A stretch of DNA of 64,000 bases from Robiginitomaculum sp. (GTDB lineage Bacteria > Pseudomonadota > Alphaproteobacteria > Caulobacterales > Maricaulaceae). Made by a program: the position numbers and the translations under genes. The stretch lies in contig NVXG01000030.1 in the NCBI GenBank assembly GCA_002733805.1, positions 1 to 64,000 of the forward strand, in the 5' to 3' direction. Within the stretch, counting starts at the first letter, position 1. Each line of letters begins with the position of its first letter. A model generated the notes under the pieces. It was not told the DNA's origin and ran no database searches. It was given only the letters and a program-made list of their open reading frames with translations. Below are positions 50,641-61,653 of the stretch, piece by piece.

Positions 50641-51228
50641 ATGATCCTGGTGATCGATAATTACGACAGCTTTACGTTTAATTTGGTGCACTATCTGCAA
50701 GAGCTAGGTGCCGAGATACAAGTCGAGCGCAATGATGCCCGTACCGCATCCGAATTTTTGGTCCTAGAGCCAACGGGCATTTTATTATCGCCCGGCCCCT
50801 GCACACCCGATGATGCCGGGGTGTGTCTGGAACTCATTCAAAAGCTACCAGAGCATTTGCCATTGTTAGGGGTATGCTTGGGCCATCAGGCTATCGGACA
50901 GGCATTTGGCGGCACTGTCATTGGAGCCAAAACCATTATGCATGGTAAAACCAGCCGCATCCGCCACGATGGGTCTGGCTTGTTCGCAGATATTCCCGAT
51001 AATTTTGTGGCAACCCGGTATCATTCGCTTTCGGTTGAGGCAAAGACATTGCCCGAATGTCTACGGGCCAATGCGTGGACAGCGGATGACGAGATCATGG
51101 CACTGCAACACCAAAAACGACCGATTTTTGGCGTTCAATTTCATCCAGAATCTATTGCCTCGGAACACGGCCATCAATTGCTGGAAAATTTCCTGCAATT
51201 CTGCAAGCTGCGAGGTGATCCGTCATGA
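50641..51228 (+). CDS. trpG: anthranilate synthase component II (glutamine amidotransferase)
   Basis: MILVIDNYDSFTFNLVHYL, LSPGPCTPDDAG, LLGVCLGHQAIGQAFGG, FGVQFHPES. Confidence 0.97.
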   Translation: MILVIDNYDSFTFNLVHYLQELGAEIQVERNDARTASEFLVLEPTGILLSPGPCTPDDAGVCLELIQKLPEHLPLLGVCLGHQAIGQAFGGTVIGAKTIMHGKTSRIRHDGSGLFADIPDNFVATRYHSLSVEAKTLPECLRANAWTADDEIMALQHQKRPIFGVQFHPESIASEHGHQLLENFLQFCKLRGDPS

Positions 51229-52247
51229 ATGAATTTTCCACCCTGCTGGAGAGCCTCTGTACCGATCGCCAATTGTCGTCGACGGATGCGCAAACCGCTT
51301 TTGAGTTGATTATGTCCGGACAGGTCGATGATATCCTGATCGGCAGCTTTCTGGTCGCCTTACGCACAATTGGCGAAACGTCCGAAATCATTACGGCCGG
51401 TGCCAAAGTATTACGATCCCGCCTGATCCCGGTTCTCTCGCCAGCCGGAGCCATTGATACTTGTGGCACCGGCGGAGACAGCAAAGGCTCGTTTAATATC
51501 TCAACCGCAACCGCGATTGTTGCCGCCGGGGCAGGTGCCATCGTTGCCAAGCATGGGAACAAGGCATTGTCTTCCAAATCAGGATCTTCGGAAGTGCTCG
51601 AAAAGCTGGGCGTGAAATTACAACAACCCGAAGGCGGAGTTGCCGCCTGTATGCAGGAGGCCAATATCGGCTTTATGTTCGCACCGGCCCACCATGCCGC
51701 CATGAAATACGCGGCTCCGGCCCGAACGGCATTGGGCATGAGAACAATTTTCAACCTGCTCGGTCCCCTATCCAACCCGGCGGGAACCAAGCGTCAGTTA
51801 TTGGGCGTGTTCGATCGCAAGTGGACCGAACCCATGGCACACACCCTGCGCAATCTGGGCGCACAGCGGGCCTGGGTGGTGTGTGGTGATGATGGGATGG
51901 ATGAATTGACCACAACGACAACATCGCAAGTCACTGAGCTAAAGGACGGTCAGATCAAGACCTTTTCACTGGATCCGCAGCAATATGGTTTACACTTGGT
52001 CAATCCTAACGAATTGGCTGGTGGTGGACCGCAAGAAAATGCCGCAGCCATCACCGCATTGCTGGCTGGTCAGAGCGGAGCCTTTCGCGACATTGTCTTG
52101 CTGAACACCGGGGCCGCCTTGTTGGTGGCCGATCTTGCTTCTGATTTGCATGACGGAATTACCCAAGCCAGACAATCCATTGATCAAGGGCGCGCGGCAT
52201 CTGCCTTGGCCAAGCTGGTCAATGTCTCCAATCGAGAGGCATCATGA
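51225..52247 (+). CDS. trpD: anthranilate phosphoribosyltransferase
   Basis: IDTCGTGGDSKGSFNISTATAIVAAGAGAIVAKHGNKALSSKSGSSEVLEKLG. Confidence 0.97.
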   Translation: MNEFSTLLESLCTDRQLSSTDAQTAFELIMSGQVDDILIGSFLVALRTIGETSEIITAGAKVLRSRLIPVLSPAGAIDTCGTGGDSKGSFNISTATAIVAAGAGAIVAKHGNKALSSKSGSSEVLEKLGVKLQQPEGGVAACMQEANIGFMFAPAHHAAMKYAAPARTALGMRTIFNLLGPLSNPAGTKRQLLGVFDRKWTEPMAHTLRNLGAQRAWVVCGDDGMDELTTTTTSQVTELKDGQIKTFSLDPQQYGLHLVNPNELAGGGPQENAAAITALLAGQSGAFRDIVLLNTGAALLVADLASDLHDGITQARQSIDQGRAASALAKLVNVSNREAS

Positions 52248-53032
52248 GTGTGTTGGACGACATTGTAGCGGCAAAAAGGCTGGAACTTGTGCAAGCCAAA
52301 GCACAAATATCGATCGTAACACTCCAAACAGAAGTAAAGCACTGTCCGCCGACCAGAGGCTTTGCACAAGCCATCCACGATGCTGCTTTGCGCCAAGAAG
52401 TAGCCTTGATTGCCGAAATCAAAAAGGCAAGCCCGTCCAAGGGACTGATCCGCGCCAATTTTTGTCCTGCCACCCACGCAAAAGAATACCAACTTGGCGG
52501 CGCAACCTGTCTCTCTGTGCTGACAGATATTCACTTTATGGGAACAGATGCACACTTTACCGAAGCCAGAAATGCCAACCAATTGCCTATGCTTCGGAAG
52601 GATTTCATGATTGATCCTTGGCAAATTCTGCAATCCCGCCAACTGGGTGCCGACTGTGTTTTGCTTATTATGGCCATCCTGTCAGATGCACAGGCCGCAG
52701 AATTGCAGGCCATTGCTCAATCATGCCAATTGGATGTGTTGGTCGAGACCCATGATCTGGCTGAACTGGACCGGGCCTTGCAATTGCCAGCAACTTGCCT
52801 GATCGGCGTAAACAACAGAAATCTGCACAACTTCAACACAGATTTGCAAACAACGGACCATTTGCTGCAAAGCGCACCCAAATCCAGAACGTACGTATCG
52901 GAAAGCGGGATCCATAGTCCGGCAGATGTCAAAGCCGTAACCCGCGCTGGTGCCGTCGCCATTTTGGTCGGAGAAAGCCTGATGCGGCAAGAAAACCTGG
53001 CAGATGCCACAAGGCATCTTTTGGCAAAATGA
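52244..53032 (+). CDS. trpC: indole-3-glycerol phosphate synthase
   Basis: ALIAEIKKASPSKGLIRANF, LPMLRKDFMIDPWQI, GVNNRNLHNFNTDL, VGESLMRQEN. Confidence 0.97.
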   Translation: MSVLDDIVAAKRLELVQAKAQISIVTLQTEVKHCPPTRGFAQAIHDAALRQEVALIAEIKKASPSKGLIRANFCPATHAKEYQLGGATCLSVLTDIHFMGTDAHFTEARNANQLPMLRKDFMIDPWQILQSRQLGADCVLLIMAILSDAQAAELQAIAQSCQLDVLVETHDLAELDRALQLPATCLIGVNNRNLHNFNTDLQTTDHLLQSAPKSRTYVSESGIHSPADVKAVTRAGAVAILVGESLMRQENLADATRHLLAK

Positions 53033-53052
53033 CCACCCTTGACGAATAAATA

Positions 53053-53067
53053 GAACACATGTAGAAC
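53053..53067. promoter_or_regulatory. Alphaproteobacterial SOS box (GAAC-N7-GAAC) upstream of lexA
   Basis: GAACACATGTAGAAC, 50 bp upstream of lexA start. Confidence 0.85.
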
Positions 53068-53116
53068 ATCGATACTTGTTGTCGATTTGTTCTCTTATTT
53101 CACTCGAGGAGGTTTT

Positions 53117-53800
53117 ATGCTTACCAAAAAACAACACGCATTGCTGGTTTTCATCAACCAACGATTGACCGATACCGGTGTTTCGCCCTCCTTTGACGAA
53201 ATGAAGGACGCGCTTGGGCTGGCTTCAAAATCCGGTATTCACAGATTGATTACTGCGTTGGAGGAACGAGGCTTTATCCGCCGTTTGCCCCATCGGGCTA
53301 GAGCGCTGGAAGTCATCAAACTCCCTGAGGCAAATGTACCCAAACAACCGATTGGCGGGTTCAAGCCTAATGTGGTCTCAAACAATCCTGATCTGGATCG
53401 GCCTGCAGCAGCCAATACGGTAGACATCCCGGTTTTGGGACGGATCGCGGCGGGAACGCCCATTGAGGCCATCCAACACGAAACCGACCGCTTTTCAGCA
53501 CCGGCAGACATGATTGGTCGCGGTGAACATTTTGCTCTGACCATTCAAGGTGATTCCATGGTTGACGCCGGTATTCATGACGGCGACACGGTGGTTATTC
53601 GTCGTTCAAGCACCGCCCAGAATGGCGATATTGTTGTTGCTCTGGTTGATGATCAGGAAGCCACTTTGAAACGGTTTCGTCGCAAAGGCAGCACCATTGC
53701 GCTGGAAGCAGCCAATCCGGAATATGAAACTAGGATTTTCGGACCTGACCGGATAAAAGTACAAGGTACATTGGTTGGTTTAATGCGAACCTACCAATAA
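53117..53800 (+). CDS. lexA: LexA repressor
   Basis: [45 protein letters not shown] cleavage region; [27 protein letters not shown]. Confidence 0.97.
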   Translation: MLTKKQHALLVFINQRLTDTGVSPSFDEMKDALGLASKSGIHRLITALEERGFIRRLPHRARALEVIKLPEANVPKQPIGGFKPNVVSNNPDLDRPAAANTVDIPVLGRIAAGTPIEAIQHETDRFSAPADMIGRGEHFALTIQGDSMVDAGIHDGDTVVIRRSSTAQNGDIVVALVDDQEATLKRFRRKGSTIALEAANPEYETRIFGPDRIKVQGTLVGLMRTYQ

Positions 53801-53842
53801 GTATTTTTGGTGCGGTTAAAACAAGACCGTAGCAAAGCCAAC

Positions 53843-56029
53843 TCATCGAGGTTTTCGTGCGGCCCGATCCCAGATTCTGTCACTTTTCGGATACTTAGTG
53901 ACCCATTGGTTTTCTTGAAGATAAACCATTGCGCCCGTATCTTTTGACAATGTCATAATTTGTACATTCTCGCAGGCAACCAGTTGGCGCATTGAGAGTG
54001 AACCCGGCACAACAATTAGGTCTGCAAATTGGCAATCCGTCTCCACATCTTCGCCAAACGATCGAATTGAAATCAACTTGCTCCCTAAATTGTATGTGCA
54101 ACCATTTGCATCGCACTGGGCATTTTCGGACTTTTGAATTTTGATATTTGCTGCATCTGGCATCCCGACCGCTTCAAAAAATAACCGCAAGGCAAATTTG
54201 TTTGGTTTTCCAAACACAATCGGCATTGCACCCTGCCCGGTTTGCGGCAGGATGACACCGCCTTTTTGATCCAGCCATACATTCGGTTGCACATGACTGG
54301 TCCGTACCATCATGGAAACCAAAACGAGTACCAAACCAACATATTTTAGTCGCTCCCAAGCAATGCAGACCATGATGAGAGCCATGGATTCGAGCAACAG
54401 GCTAAGGGACGATACCGACCCAATTGCCCAAATCGCGCCGGGCAAATCCGCTGTATATTTGGAAGTTTGTAGAATGGAATGCAGCCCGATGGATGTTACG
54501 TCAAAGAAAACGCCCTCAAGCCCCAACGGCATCAGGCACACTCCGATAAACAAAAACGGCATCACCAAAATGGTAAAAACTGGCATCGCCAACAAATTCC
54601 CCAGCAGTGAATAAACGGCAATTTTATGAAAGTGCCAGCTGGCAAATGGCGCGGTTGCAATCCCGGCAATCAGGCTGGTCAACAAAACCCCAAGCAGAAA
54701 AGCCGTTCCCTTACGCAAACCACTAAATATCACAGAACTATTTGCCGCTTTTTGCGTATTGATCAAAAGCATTGGTCTGGCTCGTTGATAAAATGCGATC
54801 AAGGCCAAACTAGCGGCAAAAGACATTTGAAAGCCGGGGCTGACCACATATTCGGGCGAAAGAATTGCGACCAACAATGCGGCCATCGAAATAGTCCGAA
54901 TCGATAAGGCTCGCCGCCCGAGTAATACGGCTAGAAAGATCAGGCCCAGCATAATAAATGCGCGCTGGGTTGGCGCGGTCGCACCCGAGATCATCAAATA
55001 GGAAAAGGACACAATAAGCCCGATAATTGCCGCAGGTTTTCGCGCATCCATTCGTGCTCCGATCGCCGGGATCATCGAAAAAAGCAAAGATGCAATAAAG
55101 AAAGCCAGCCCGCCAACCAGCGACATATGAAGGCCCGAAATGGCTAGCAAATGTCCCAACCCGGCCTCTCGAAATGCCACAGAAGTTTCTTCCTTAATTG
55201 CGCTACGATCCCCGGTGATCAGAGCGGCAGCCAATGCGCCTGACTGCCCCGGCATTCGGTTGCGAATTGCTGCTGAGAGGTCGTATCGGAGCTTGAACAA
55301 GCGCAATGCATTCGAGTTAATTTTGGGTTCAACCAAAACTTCTAGATGCCCCAAAGTGAACCCGGTTCCTCCAATTTGTTGAAACCAGGCATTTCTGGAA
55401 AATGAAAATCCGCCGGGAACCACCGCTTGACGCGGCGGCTCTAGTCTAGCGAGAAACCGGACAACGGATCCGATCTTTGCGTCACCAGAAAAACCACCTA
55501 CCCGAACGTATTTTGGGAGTTGTTCAGGGTTTATCCCCTCAATTTTCTGCACACGGATCAGATATCTAGCTCGATGTCCGATTTCACGGTCGATTTTGTT
55601 TAATTTTCCGGTGACGACCCATGACCTTGCGCCTGACGGCATAACTTGCGCTGCCTTATTGTATCCGCGCCACTCGGCCCGGCCCATGCCCAAAAACATG
55701 GCGCAAATCATAGCCAAACAAAAAAACAGTTTTGCGCTGGAACGCCTTTGAAACCCGACCCAAAGCACTGCGATACTACTGAGCGCCAGTGCGAAAGGGA
55801 CCAACCAGATGGCCGGTTCAGAGTGTGGAGCAAACCAAAAGGCAATGCCAAAACAAAAGGCCCATGGGCCCCACAAGGCAATGCTGCCGGCAGATGGCTC
55901 TGGAAACACCCCGGCCAGCACTTTGGAAATTTGTACATTGCCCCAATCGAGGCGGATTAACCTCGATGCTATTTTGCTGGATTCACGCAAATTCGTTTTC
56001 CTTGCCTTACCGCACCCCCATGCTATCAC
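53843..56029 (-). CDS. comEC: ComEC/Rec2 family competence-type membrane protein
   Basis: ALITGDRSAIKEETSVAFREAGLGHLLAISGLHMSLVGG; polytopic; GTG start 42 nt from divergent gltX. Confidence 0.92.
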   Translation of the reverse strand: MIAWGCGKARKTNLRESSKIASRLIRLDWGNVQISKVLAGVFPEPSAGSIALWGPWAFCFGIAFWFAPHSEPAIWLVPFALALSSIAVLWVGFQRRSSAKLFFCLAMICAMFLGMGRAEWRGYNKAAQVMPSGARSWVVTGKLNKIDREIGHRARYLIRVQKIEGINPEQLPKYVRVGGFSGDAKIGSVVRFLARLEPPRQAVVPGGFSFSRNAWFQQIGGTGFTLGHLEVLVEPKINSNALRLFKLRYDLSAAIRNRMPGQSGALAAALITGDRSAIKEETSVAFREAGLGHLLAISGLHMSLVGGLAFFIASLLFSMIPAIGARMDARKPAAIIGLIVSFSYLMISGATAPTQRAFIMLGLIFLAVLLGRRALSIRTISMAALLVAILSPEYVVSPGFQMSFAASLALIAFYQRARPMLLINTQKAANSSVIFSGLRKGTAFLLGVLLTSLIAGIATAPFASWHFHKIAVYSLLGNLLAMPVFTILVMPFLFIGVCLMPLGLEGVFFDVTSIGLHSILQTSKYTADLPGAIWAIGSVSSLSLLLESMALIMVCIAWERLKYVGLVLVLVSMMVRTSHVQPNVWLDQKGGVILPQTGQGAMPIVFGKPNKFALRLFFEAVGMPDAANIKIQKSENAQCDANGCTYNLGSKLISIRSFGEDVETDCQFADLIVVPGSLSMRQLVACENVQIMTLSKDTGAMVYLQENQWVTKYPKSDRIWDRAARKPR

Positions 56030-56071
56030 GCGACATCATGGCTTGCATGGTTCTTCTTCAAAGGCAGATTG

Positions 56072-57481
56072 ATGTCAAAAATCGTAACACGTTTTGCACC
56101 CTCACCGACCGGATACTTGCATATCGGCGGCGCACGAACAGCATTGTTTAATTGGCTTTTTGCTCGCCACTTTGGTGGGAAATTTTTACTACGTATTGAG
56201 GACACGGACCGAACCCGTTCGTCGAATGATGCCATAGAGGCCATTTTATCCGGACTGGAATGGCTCGGACTAAGCCCGGATGAACCAGCAATGTTTCAAA
56301 GCGATGCAGCTTCTCATCATGGTGTCGTCGTCCAGCAAATGCTGGCCAAGGGAACCGCCTATCATTGCTATATGTCGCCCGAAGATATGGATGCAGAAAA
56401 GCAAAGCGCCCGCCAGGAAAATCGCCGATTTGTCTCGCCATGGCGCGAAAGGGAGGCCGCAGAGTATCCAGCCGATGCCCCCTTTGCTGTTCGGTTAAAG
56501 GCACCACTCAGCGGCGAAACTGTAATTGAAGATGCCGTACAGGGGCGCGTCACATTCCAAAATCAACAATTGGATGATTTGGTATTGTTGCGCGCTGACC
56601 AATCTCCGACCTATATGTTGGCGGTTGTAGTGGACGATCACGACATGGAGGTTTCGCATGTCATTCGCGGCGATGATCATCTGGTAAATGCGGCGCGACA
56701 GAAATTGATATATCAGGCGATGGAATGGTCCATCCCGGTATTTGCCCACATCCCTTTGATCCACGGCCCTGATGGTAAGAAGTTATCCAAACGACACGGT
56801 GCGCTGGGCATCGATGCCTATCAAGCCATGGGATACTTACCAGAAGCCATTCGTAGCTATCTACTTCGGTTGGGTTGGTCGCATGGCGATCAGGAAATTT
56901 TTTCCGATGAAGAAGCCATTTCAGCTTTTTCGTTATCCGGGATCAACAAGGGATCATCGCGACTTGATTTTGAAAAAATGGCCAACATCAATAGCCATTT
57001 TCTTAAACTGGCTGACCCGGAGATGTTGTGTACAGAGGTTTGTAACTTCATGGCCAGTGACAATGGTATTGCCCCGGATACAGATGAGCGAGAGCGCATT
57101 TTGTCCAGCATTCCTCATCTGGTTTCACGGGCAAAATTAATACCTGACCTAGTCAAAGAAGTGGCATTCCTGATTCAAAAACGCCCTCTTACTTTGAACA
57201 AAAATGCACGAAAATCGATCAACGAAGAACGAACCAAATATTTGGAGAAATTGATCGCATCCCTGTCTGAATTGGAAAACTGGGATGTACAAAACATCCA
57301 TAAAATAATGCAAGATTTTGCTAATCAACATCAGATTGGATTTGGAAAATTTGGGCCAATATTGCGCGCTGCAATCAGTGGAGGCCTTCCTGCGCCGGAT
57401 CTTGCTCTGGCTTGTGCATTATTAGGTAAGAAAGAAACCCTAGGCCGTGTAGACGATTTGCTGGCGAACCGTTTATCATAG
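56072..57481 (+). CDS. gltX: glutamyl-tRNA synthetase
   Basis: TRFAPSPTGYLHIGGARTALFNWL (HIGH), KKLSKRHGALG (KMSKS). Confidence 0.97.
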   Translation: MSKIVTRFAPSPTGYLHIGGARTALFNWLFARHFGGKFLLRIEDTDRTRSSNDAIEAILSGLEWLGLSPDEPAMFQSDAASHHGVVVQQMLAKGTAYHCYMSPEDMDAEKQSARQENRRFVSPWREREAAEYPADAPFAVRLKAPLSGETVIEDAVQGRVTFQNQQLDDLVLLRADQSPTYMLAVVVDDHDMEVSHVIRGDDHLVNAARQKLIYQAMEWSIPVFAHIPLIHGPDGKKLSKRHGALGIDAYQAMGYLPEAIRSYLLRLGWSHGDQEIFSDEEAISAFSLSGINKGSSRLDFEKMANINSHFLKLADPEMLCTEVCNFMASDNGIAPDTDERERILSSIPHLVSRAKLIPDLVKEVAFLIQKRPLTLNKNARKSINEERTKYLEKLIASLSELENWDVQNIHKIMQDFANQHQIGFGKFGPILRAAISGGLPAPDLALACALLGKKETLGRVDDLLANRLS

Positions 57482-57526
57482 AGACAAGCGAATCATAAAA
57501 TAAACCGGTCAGATGAGGGATTTTCC

Positions 57527-58834
57527 ATGGAAATCAAAATAAACAAAACGAGCGAAGCAAAAATTAAATTACCAAGCGGAAATGATCTGACTTTGCCGGT
57601 TTACTCTGGATCGGTCGGACCAGATGTAATCGACATCCGCACCCTGTACCGCGATACCGGATTGTTTACTTTTGACCCTGGCTTTACCTCTACTGCCAGT
57701 TGTGAATCACAAATCACCTATATTGATGGTGATCTGGGTACGCTGCTCTATCGCGGGTATCCGATTGAACAACTGGCTGAAAAGTCCAGCTTTTTGGAAG
57801 TCAGCTATCTGTTGCTCAATGGTGAATTACCGACCAAAGAGCAAATGGAAAACTTTAAACATTCAGTGACCTACCACACCATGCTGCATGCACAATTCGA
57901 CGCATTTTTTAACGGGTTTCGTCGCGATGCTCACCCGATGGCGATCGTTTGCGGAGCGGTTGGTGCATTGTCGGCATTTTATCATGATTCAACCGACATC
58001 AATGATCCAAAGCAACGAGAAATTGCTAGTTTACGCATGATTGCTAAAATACCGACCATCGCGGCGCGTGCGTATAAATTCTCAATCGGCCAGCCGTTTG
58101 TCGAACCTCGCAACGAGCTTTCTTATTCCGAAAATTTCCTGCGGATGTGCTTTGCTGTTCCTTGCGAGGATTACAAGGTTGAAAAAGTTCTGGCCCAGGC
58201 CATGGATCGTATCTTCATTCTACATGCCGATCACGAGCAGAATGCCTCGACATCTACAGTGCGGCTTGCTGGCTCATCAGGGGCCAACCCTTTTGCCTGT
58301 ATTGCGGCTGGTGTTGCCTGTTTGTGGGGACCGGCGCATGGCGGTGCCAATGAAGCAGCTTTGAATATGCTCAATGAAATTGGCTCTGTAGATCGGATCC
58401 CCGAATATATTGCCCGCGCCAAAGATAAGAGTGATCCGTTCCGGCTTATGGGTTTTGGACACCGAGTTTACAAAAATTATGATCCACGAGCCAAGGTCAT
58501 GCAGAAAACCTGTCATGAGGTTCTTGAGATCACCGGCAAGAAAAATGATCCAATTTTGCAAGTTGCACTCGAGTTGGAACGCATTGCATTAAGTGATGAA
58601 TATTTCATCGAGAAAAAACTGTATCCAAATATTGATTTTTATTCTGGCATCACCTTAAAAGCCATGGGCTTTCCGACCACCATGTTTACCGTTTTGTTTG
58701 CCTTAGCCAGAACCGTCGGTTGGATCGCGCAATGGTCAGAAATGTTAAGTGATCCCAGTCAGAAAATTGGCCGACCACGGCAGGTTTACACCGGCGAACC
58801 AACCAGAGATTACCAACCCATTGATGGTCGTTAA
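57527..58834 (+). CDS. gltA: citrate synthase
   Basis: [72 protein letters not shown]. Confidence 0.97.
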   Translation: MEIKINKTSEAKIKLPSGNDLTLPVYSGSVGPDVIDIRTLYRDTGLFTFDPGFTSTASCESQITYIDGDLGTLLYRGYPIEQLAEKSSFLEVSYLLLNGELPTKEQMENFKHSVTYHTMLHAQFDAFFNGFRRDAHPMAIVCGAVGALSAFYHDSTDINDPKQREIASLRMIAKIPTIAARAYKFSIGQPFVEPRNELSYSENFLRMCFAVPCEDYKVEKVLAQAMDRIFILHADHEQNASTSTVRLAGSSGANPFACIAAGVACLWGPAHGGANEAALNMLNEIGSVDRIPEYIARAKDKSDPFRLMGFGHRVYKNYDPRAKVMQKTCHEVLEITGKKNDPILQVALELERIALSDEYFIEKKLYPNIDFYSGITLKAMGFPTTMFTVLFALARTVGWIAQWSEMLSDPSQKIGRPRQVYTGEPTRDYQPIDGR

Positions 58835-59997
58835 TCCATAAGTTCCAGCACCTTTTTTGCTGCAACTTGGCTGACATTACCTTTGGTTGATTGCATTTTG
58901 ATAAGTGTCTTTTGCGCCGCCTTTTGTTGATGGCCCCGTAACTTCGGATCATTCAGTAACAGACCCAGCGCCTTAGCAAGTGCTGGGCCGGTACATTTGG
59001 ACGACAAAAATTCAGGGATAATTTCCTGATTTGCAGCCAAATTAATCAAATTAGCGAATTGCGCCTTGAATACGAATTTCTCCATCAAATAACCAGAAAC
59101 CGGGCTTAACCGATACCCGATCACCATTGGAACACCGGCATTGGCCAGCTCCAACGTCACGGTACCCGAACAAGCAAGCGCCAAGGTCGAAGCAGTAAAA
59201 ACAACAGATTTTTCTGCCTCGTCCAACAAAATTATATCTTGCAATCTAGGCTCATGCGCCACCAAAGAGCGGACCATTATCGCAATATTGTCCGACAATG
59301 GTGCCACGACGACCAGATCAGGATGATTGCTTTTGATTTGTTCGATGGCACGTAAAAACGGTTCCATCAGAAATTTGATCTCGCCGGGTCTTGACCCAAA
59401 AAACGCCGACAAAACTGGCTGACCCGCAGGATTATATTTTTGCTGAAATGCCTGATCATCCACCTTCTGAACCGCAGAAATGGCCGGGTTACCAACAAAT
59501 GTGGTATCTAACCCTTCTGATTTAAAATACTTGCCGTCGAATGAATGGATGGTCAAAAGATGATCGTAGGTCTCGGCCGTAACTTTTGCCCGTCCGGGAC
59601 GAGTCGCAAACACCTGTGGCCCCACATATTTTACCAGAATTGTGTCTGGTAGAATTTTTCGAATTTGGTGCGCCACACGTAAAGTAAAACCCCACGAGTC
59701 AATCAGCACCACCAAATCGGGTTTGAAGAGAACCACTTGCGCCACGGTCGCAGCCACCAGCTTACGAACATTCGGGTAGGCCAGTAGGCCATCGACCAAG
59801 CCCAAGACAGAAAGAGGGCGTATATCAATCGGCGACTTTACACCCAGTTTGGCCATTTTTGGACCGCCAACACCACCGATTTCTACGGTTTCGGACTGCA
59901 CATTGCGTATTGCATCGATAAATCGTGCACCTAACTGATCACCACTGGGCTCACCGGCAATGACAAACAGTCGTGATGATGCTTCCCGTCGCATCAT
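58831..59997 (-). CDS. lpxB: lipid-A-disaccharide synthase
   Basis: [47 protein letters not shown]. Confidence 0.96.
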   Translation of the reverse strand: MMRREASSRLFVIAGEPSGDQLGARFIDAIRNVQSETVEIGGVGGPKMAKLGVKSPIDIRPLSVLGLVDGLLAYPNVRKLVAATVAQVVLFKPDLVVLIDSWGFTLRVAHQIRKILPDTILVKYVGPQVFATRPGRAKVTAETYDHLLTIHSFDGKYFKSEGLDTTFVGNPAISAVQKVDDQAFQQKYNPAGQPVLSAFFGSRPGEIKFLMEPFLRAIEQIKSNHPDLVVVAPLSDNIAIMVRSLVAHEPRLQDIILLDEAEKSVVFTASTLALACSGTVTLELANAGVPMVIGYRLSPVSGYLMEKFVFKAQFANLINLAANQEIIPEFLSSKCTGPALAKALGLLLNDPKLRGHQQKAAQKTLIKMQSTKGNVSQVAAKKVLELMD

Positions 59998-60854
59998 TCA
60001 ATTTCCTGCAAATTCAACCCGAACAAGAACAACCCGAGGCGATCAGCCTGTGCGAGCATTGCCTTGCGCTCCAACAAAAAAGTCTGTCCGGTCACAAACC
60101 CGATACCAGCCAGACCTGCCTCGGATGCTCGCTGAACAGTTTCGACACCGATGGTTGGCAAATCAATTCGCATTTCCTGACCCGGCTTGGGCGTTTTGAC
60201 CAGCACCCCGGCAGGTTCTTTTCGGGTGCCGCGCATGCTTTTGGGCAATGAGGCACATCTGCGTAACATTGCATCGGTTCCTTCTTGTGCCTCAACGGCC
60301 AAAACTACCCCCCTGCAAACTATGGCCCCTTGCCCGATATCAAGCTGACCAACCGCCTTGGCAATTTGCGCCGCTTTATTCATATCTGCTATTTGTTGCT
60401 GGTTTGGCTCAATCGTTCCTAATTGCCCAGCCGGAGCCAAAAGAGAGGCGGCGATTTCATCTGGACCAATAATGTCAAACCCGGCATTTTCAAAAACACT
60501 GAGAACAGCGCGCATCAATGCGTCATCGCCTTGTTGTGCGGCGGTCGAAATCCTTGGCATCTCTTGTCGGCCAATTTCATCAAGCTGCAAAGTCGAAAAG
60601 TTGGGTCGATCAACAATGCCGGCAAAACAAATTTGCGACACGTCGGCATCCTTCAAATCTTCAAGTATTCCGCCGATCTGGCCGATAGAACGCCATGGGC
60701 CATTGGATAGTTCCGATTTGGTTTTGGCAAAGCCACTTAAGTTTACTGGATAAACCATCATACCCGCTTGGCGGGCTAGTTTTGCCACTTGTTGCGGCAA
60801 TTCTCCGCCACCAACAATCAGTCCCAAATGTTTGGGTTTGGTCTGCTTTTTCAT
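59994..60854 (-). CDS. lpxI: UDP-2,3-diacylglucosamine diphosphatase LpxI
   Basis: HLGLIVGGGELPQQVAKLARQAGMMVYPVNLSGF; lies between lpxA and lpxB. Start may be 60854 or 60866. Confidence 0.93.
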   Translation of the reverse strand: MKKQTKPKHLGLIVGGGELPQQVAKLARQAGMMVYPVNLSGFAKTKSELSNGPWRSIGQIGGILEDLKDADVSQICFAGIVDRPNFSTLQLDEIGRQEMPRISTAAQQGDDALMRAVLSVFENAGFDIIGPDEIAASLLAPAGQLGTIEPNQQQIADMNKAAQIAKAVGQLDIGQGAIVCRGVVLAVEAQEGTDAMLRRCASLPKSMRGTRKEPAGVLVKTPKPGQEMRIDLPTIGVETVQRASEAGLAGIGFVTGQTFLLERKAMLAQADRLGLFLFGLNLQEIE

Positions 60855-60855
60855 G

Positions 60856-61653
60856 TCACCTGACATGCGGCATACACAATGAACGAGCGCTTTCTTCCCG
60901 GATAAAATCCACAATTTCCATGACTTCGGTACTGGAGGCAAATGTCGCGCTTACATCCACCAAACGCTCTTCAAACGTGCCCTCATCGGCAAATAACAAT
61001 CGATAGGCCGACCGAAGATTGTGAATTGTCTTGCGCGGCATATTTCGCCGCTTCAATCCCACAATATTCAACCCGGCCAAATGCGCGTGATTGCCCAATA
61101 CGGAACCATACGGAATGACATCGCGGGTCACCATGGCCATGCTCCCGACAAAGGCAAAATTACCAATTCGGGTATTTTGATGCACGGCGCTTAGGCCACC
61201 CAAAATACAATTATTGCCAACGGTAACCAGCCCGGCCAAGGCAGCGTTATTGGCGAAAACTACGTTGTCGCCAACCACACAATCATGTGCCACGTGCGAA
61301 CCAACCATGAAATACCCACCCTGCCCGACCCGGGTAATTCGCTTACCCGATGTCGTGCCGGGGTGCATGGTTACATGCTCGCGGATAATGGTATCTGCGC
61401 CGATTTCGAGACGGGTTTTTTCTCCATTGTGCTTAAAGTCTTGCGGGCGCAAACCAAGCACTGCAAACGGGAATACTTCACACCGCGGCCCCAGTGTAGT
61501 GGCACCACCAATATGGGTTTGCGAATATAATTTTGCCCCTTGGCCCAAAATTGCACCAGATTCGACGATACTATACGCACCAATCGAAACACCTTCGCCG
61601 ACCTCGGCCTTCGGCGAGACAATTGCCGTGGGATGAATATCAATGCGTTCCAC
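60856..61653 (-). CDS. lpxA: acyl-ACP-UDP-N-acetylglucosamine O-acyltransferase
   Basis: IHPTAIVSPKAEVGEGVSIGAYSIVES left-handed beta-helix hexapeptides. Confidence 0.96.
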   Translation of the reverse strand: MERIDIHPTAIVSPKAEVGEGVSIGAYSIVESGAILGQGAKLYSQTHIGGATTLGPRCEVFPFAVLGLRPQDFKHNGEKTRLEIGADTIIREHVTMHPGTTSGKRITRVGQGGYFMVGSHVAHDCVVGDNVVFANNAALAGLVTVGNNCILGGLSAVHQNTRIGNFAFVGSMAMVTRDVIPYGSVLGNHAHLAGLNIVGLKRRNMPRKTIHNLRSAYRLLFADEGTFEERLVDVSATFASSTEVMEIVDFIREESARSLCMPHVR

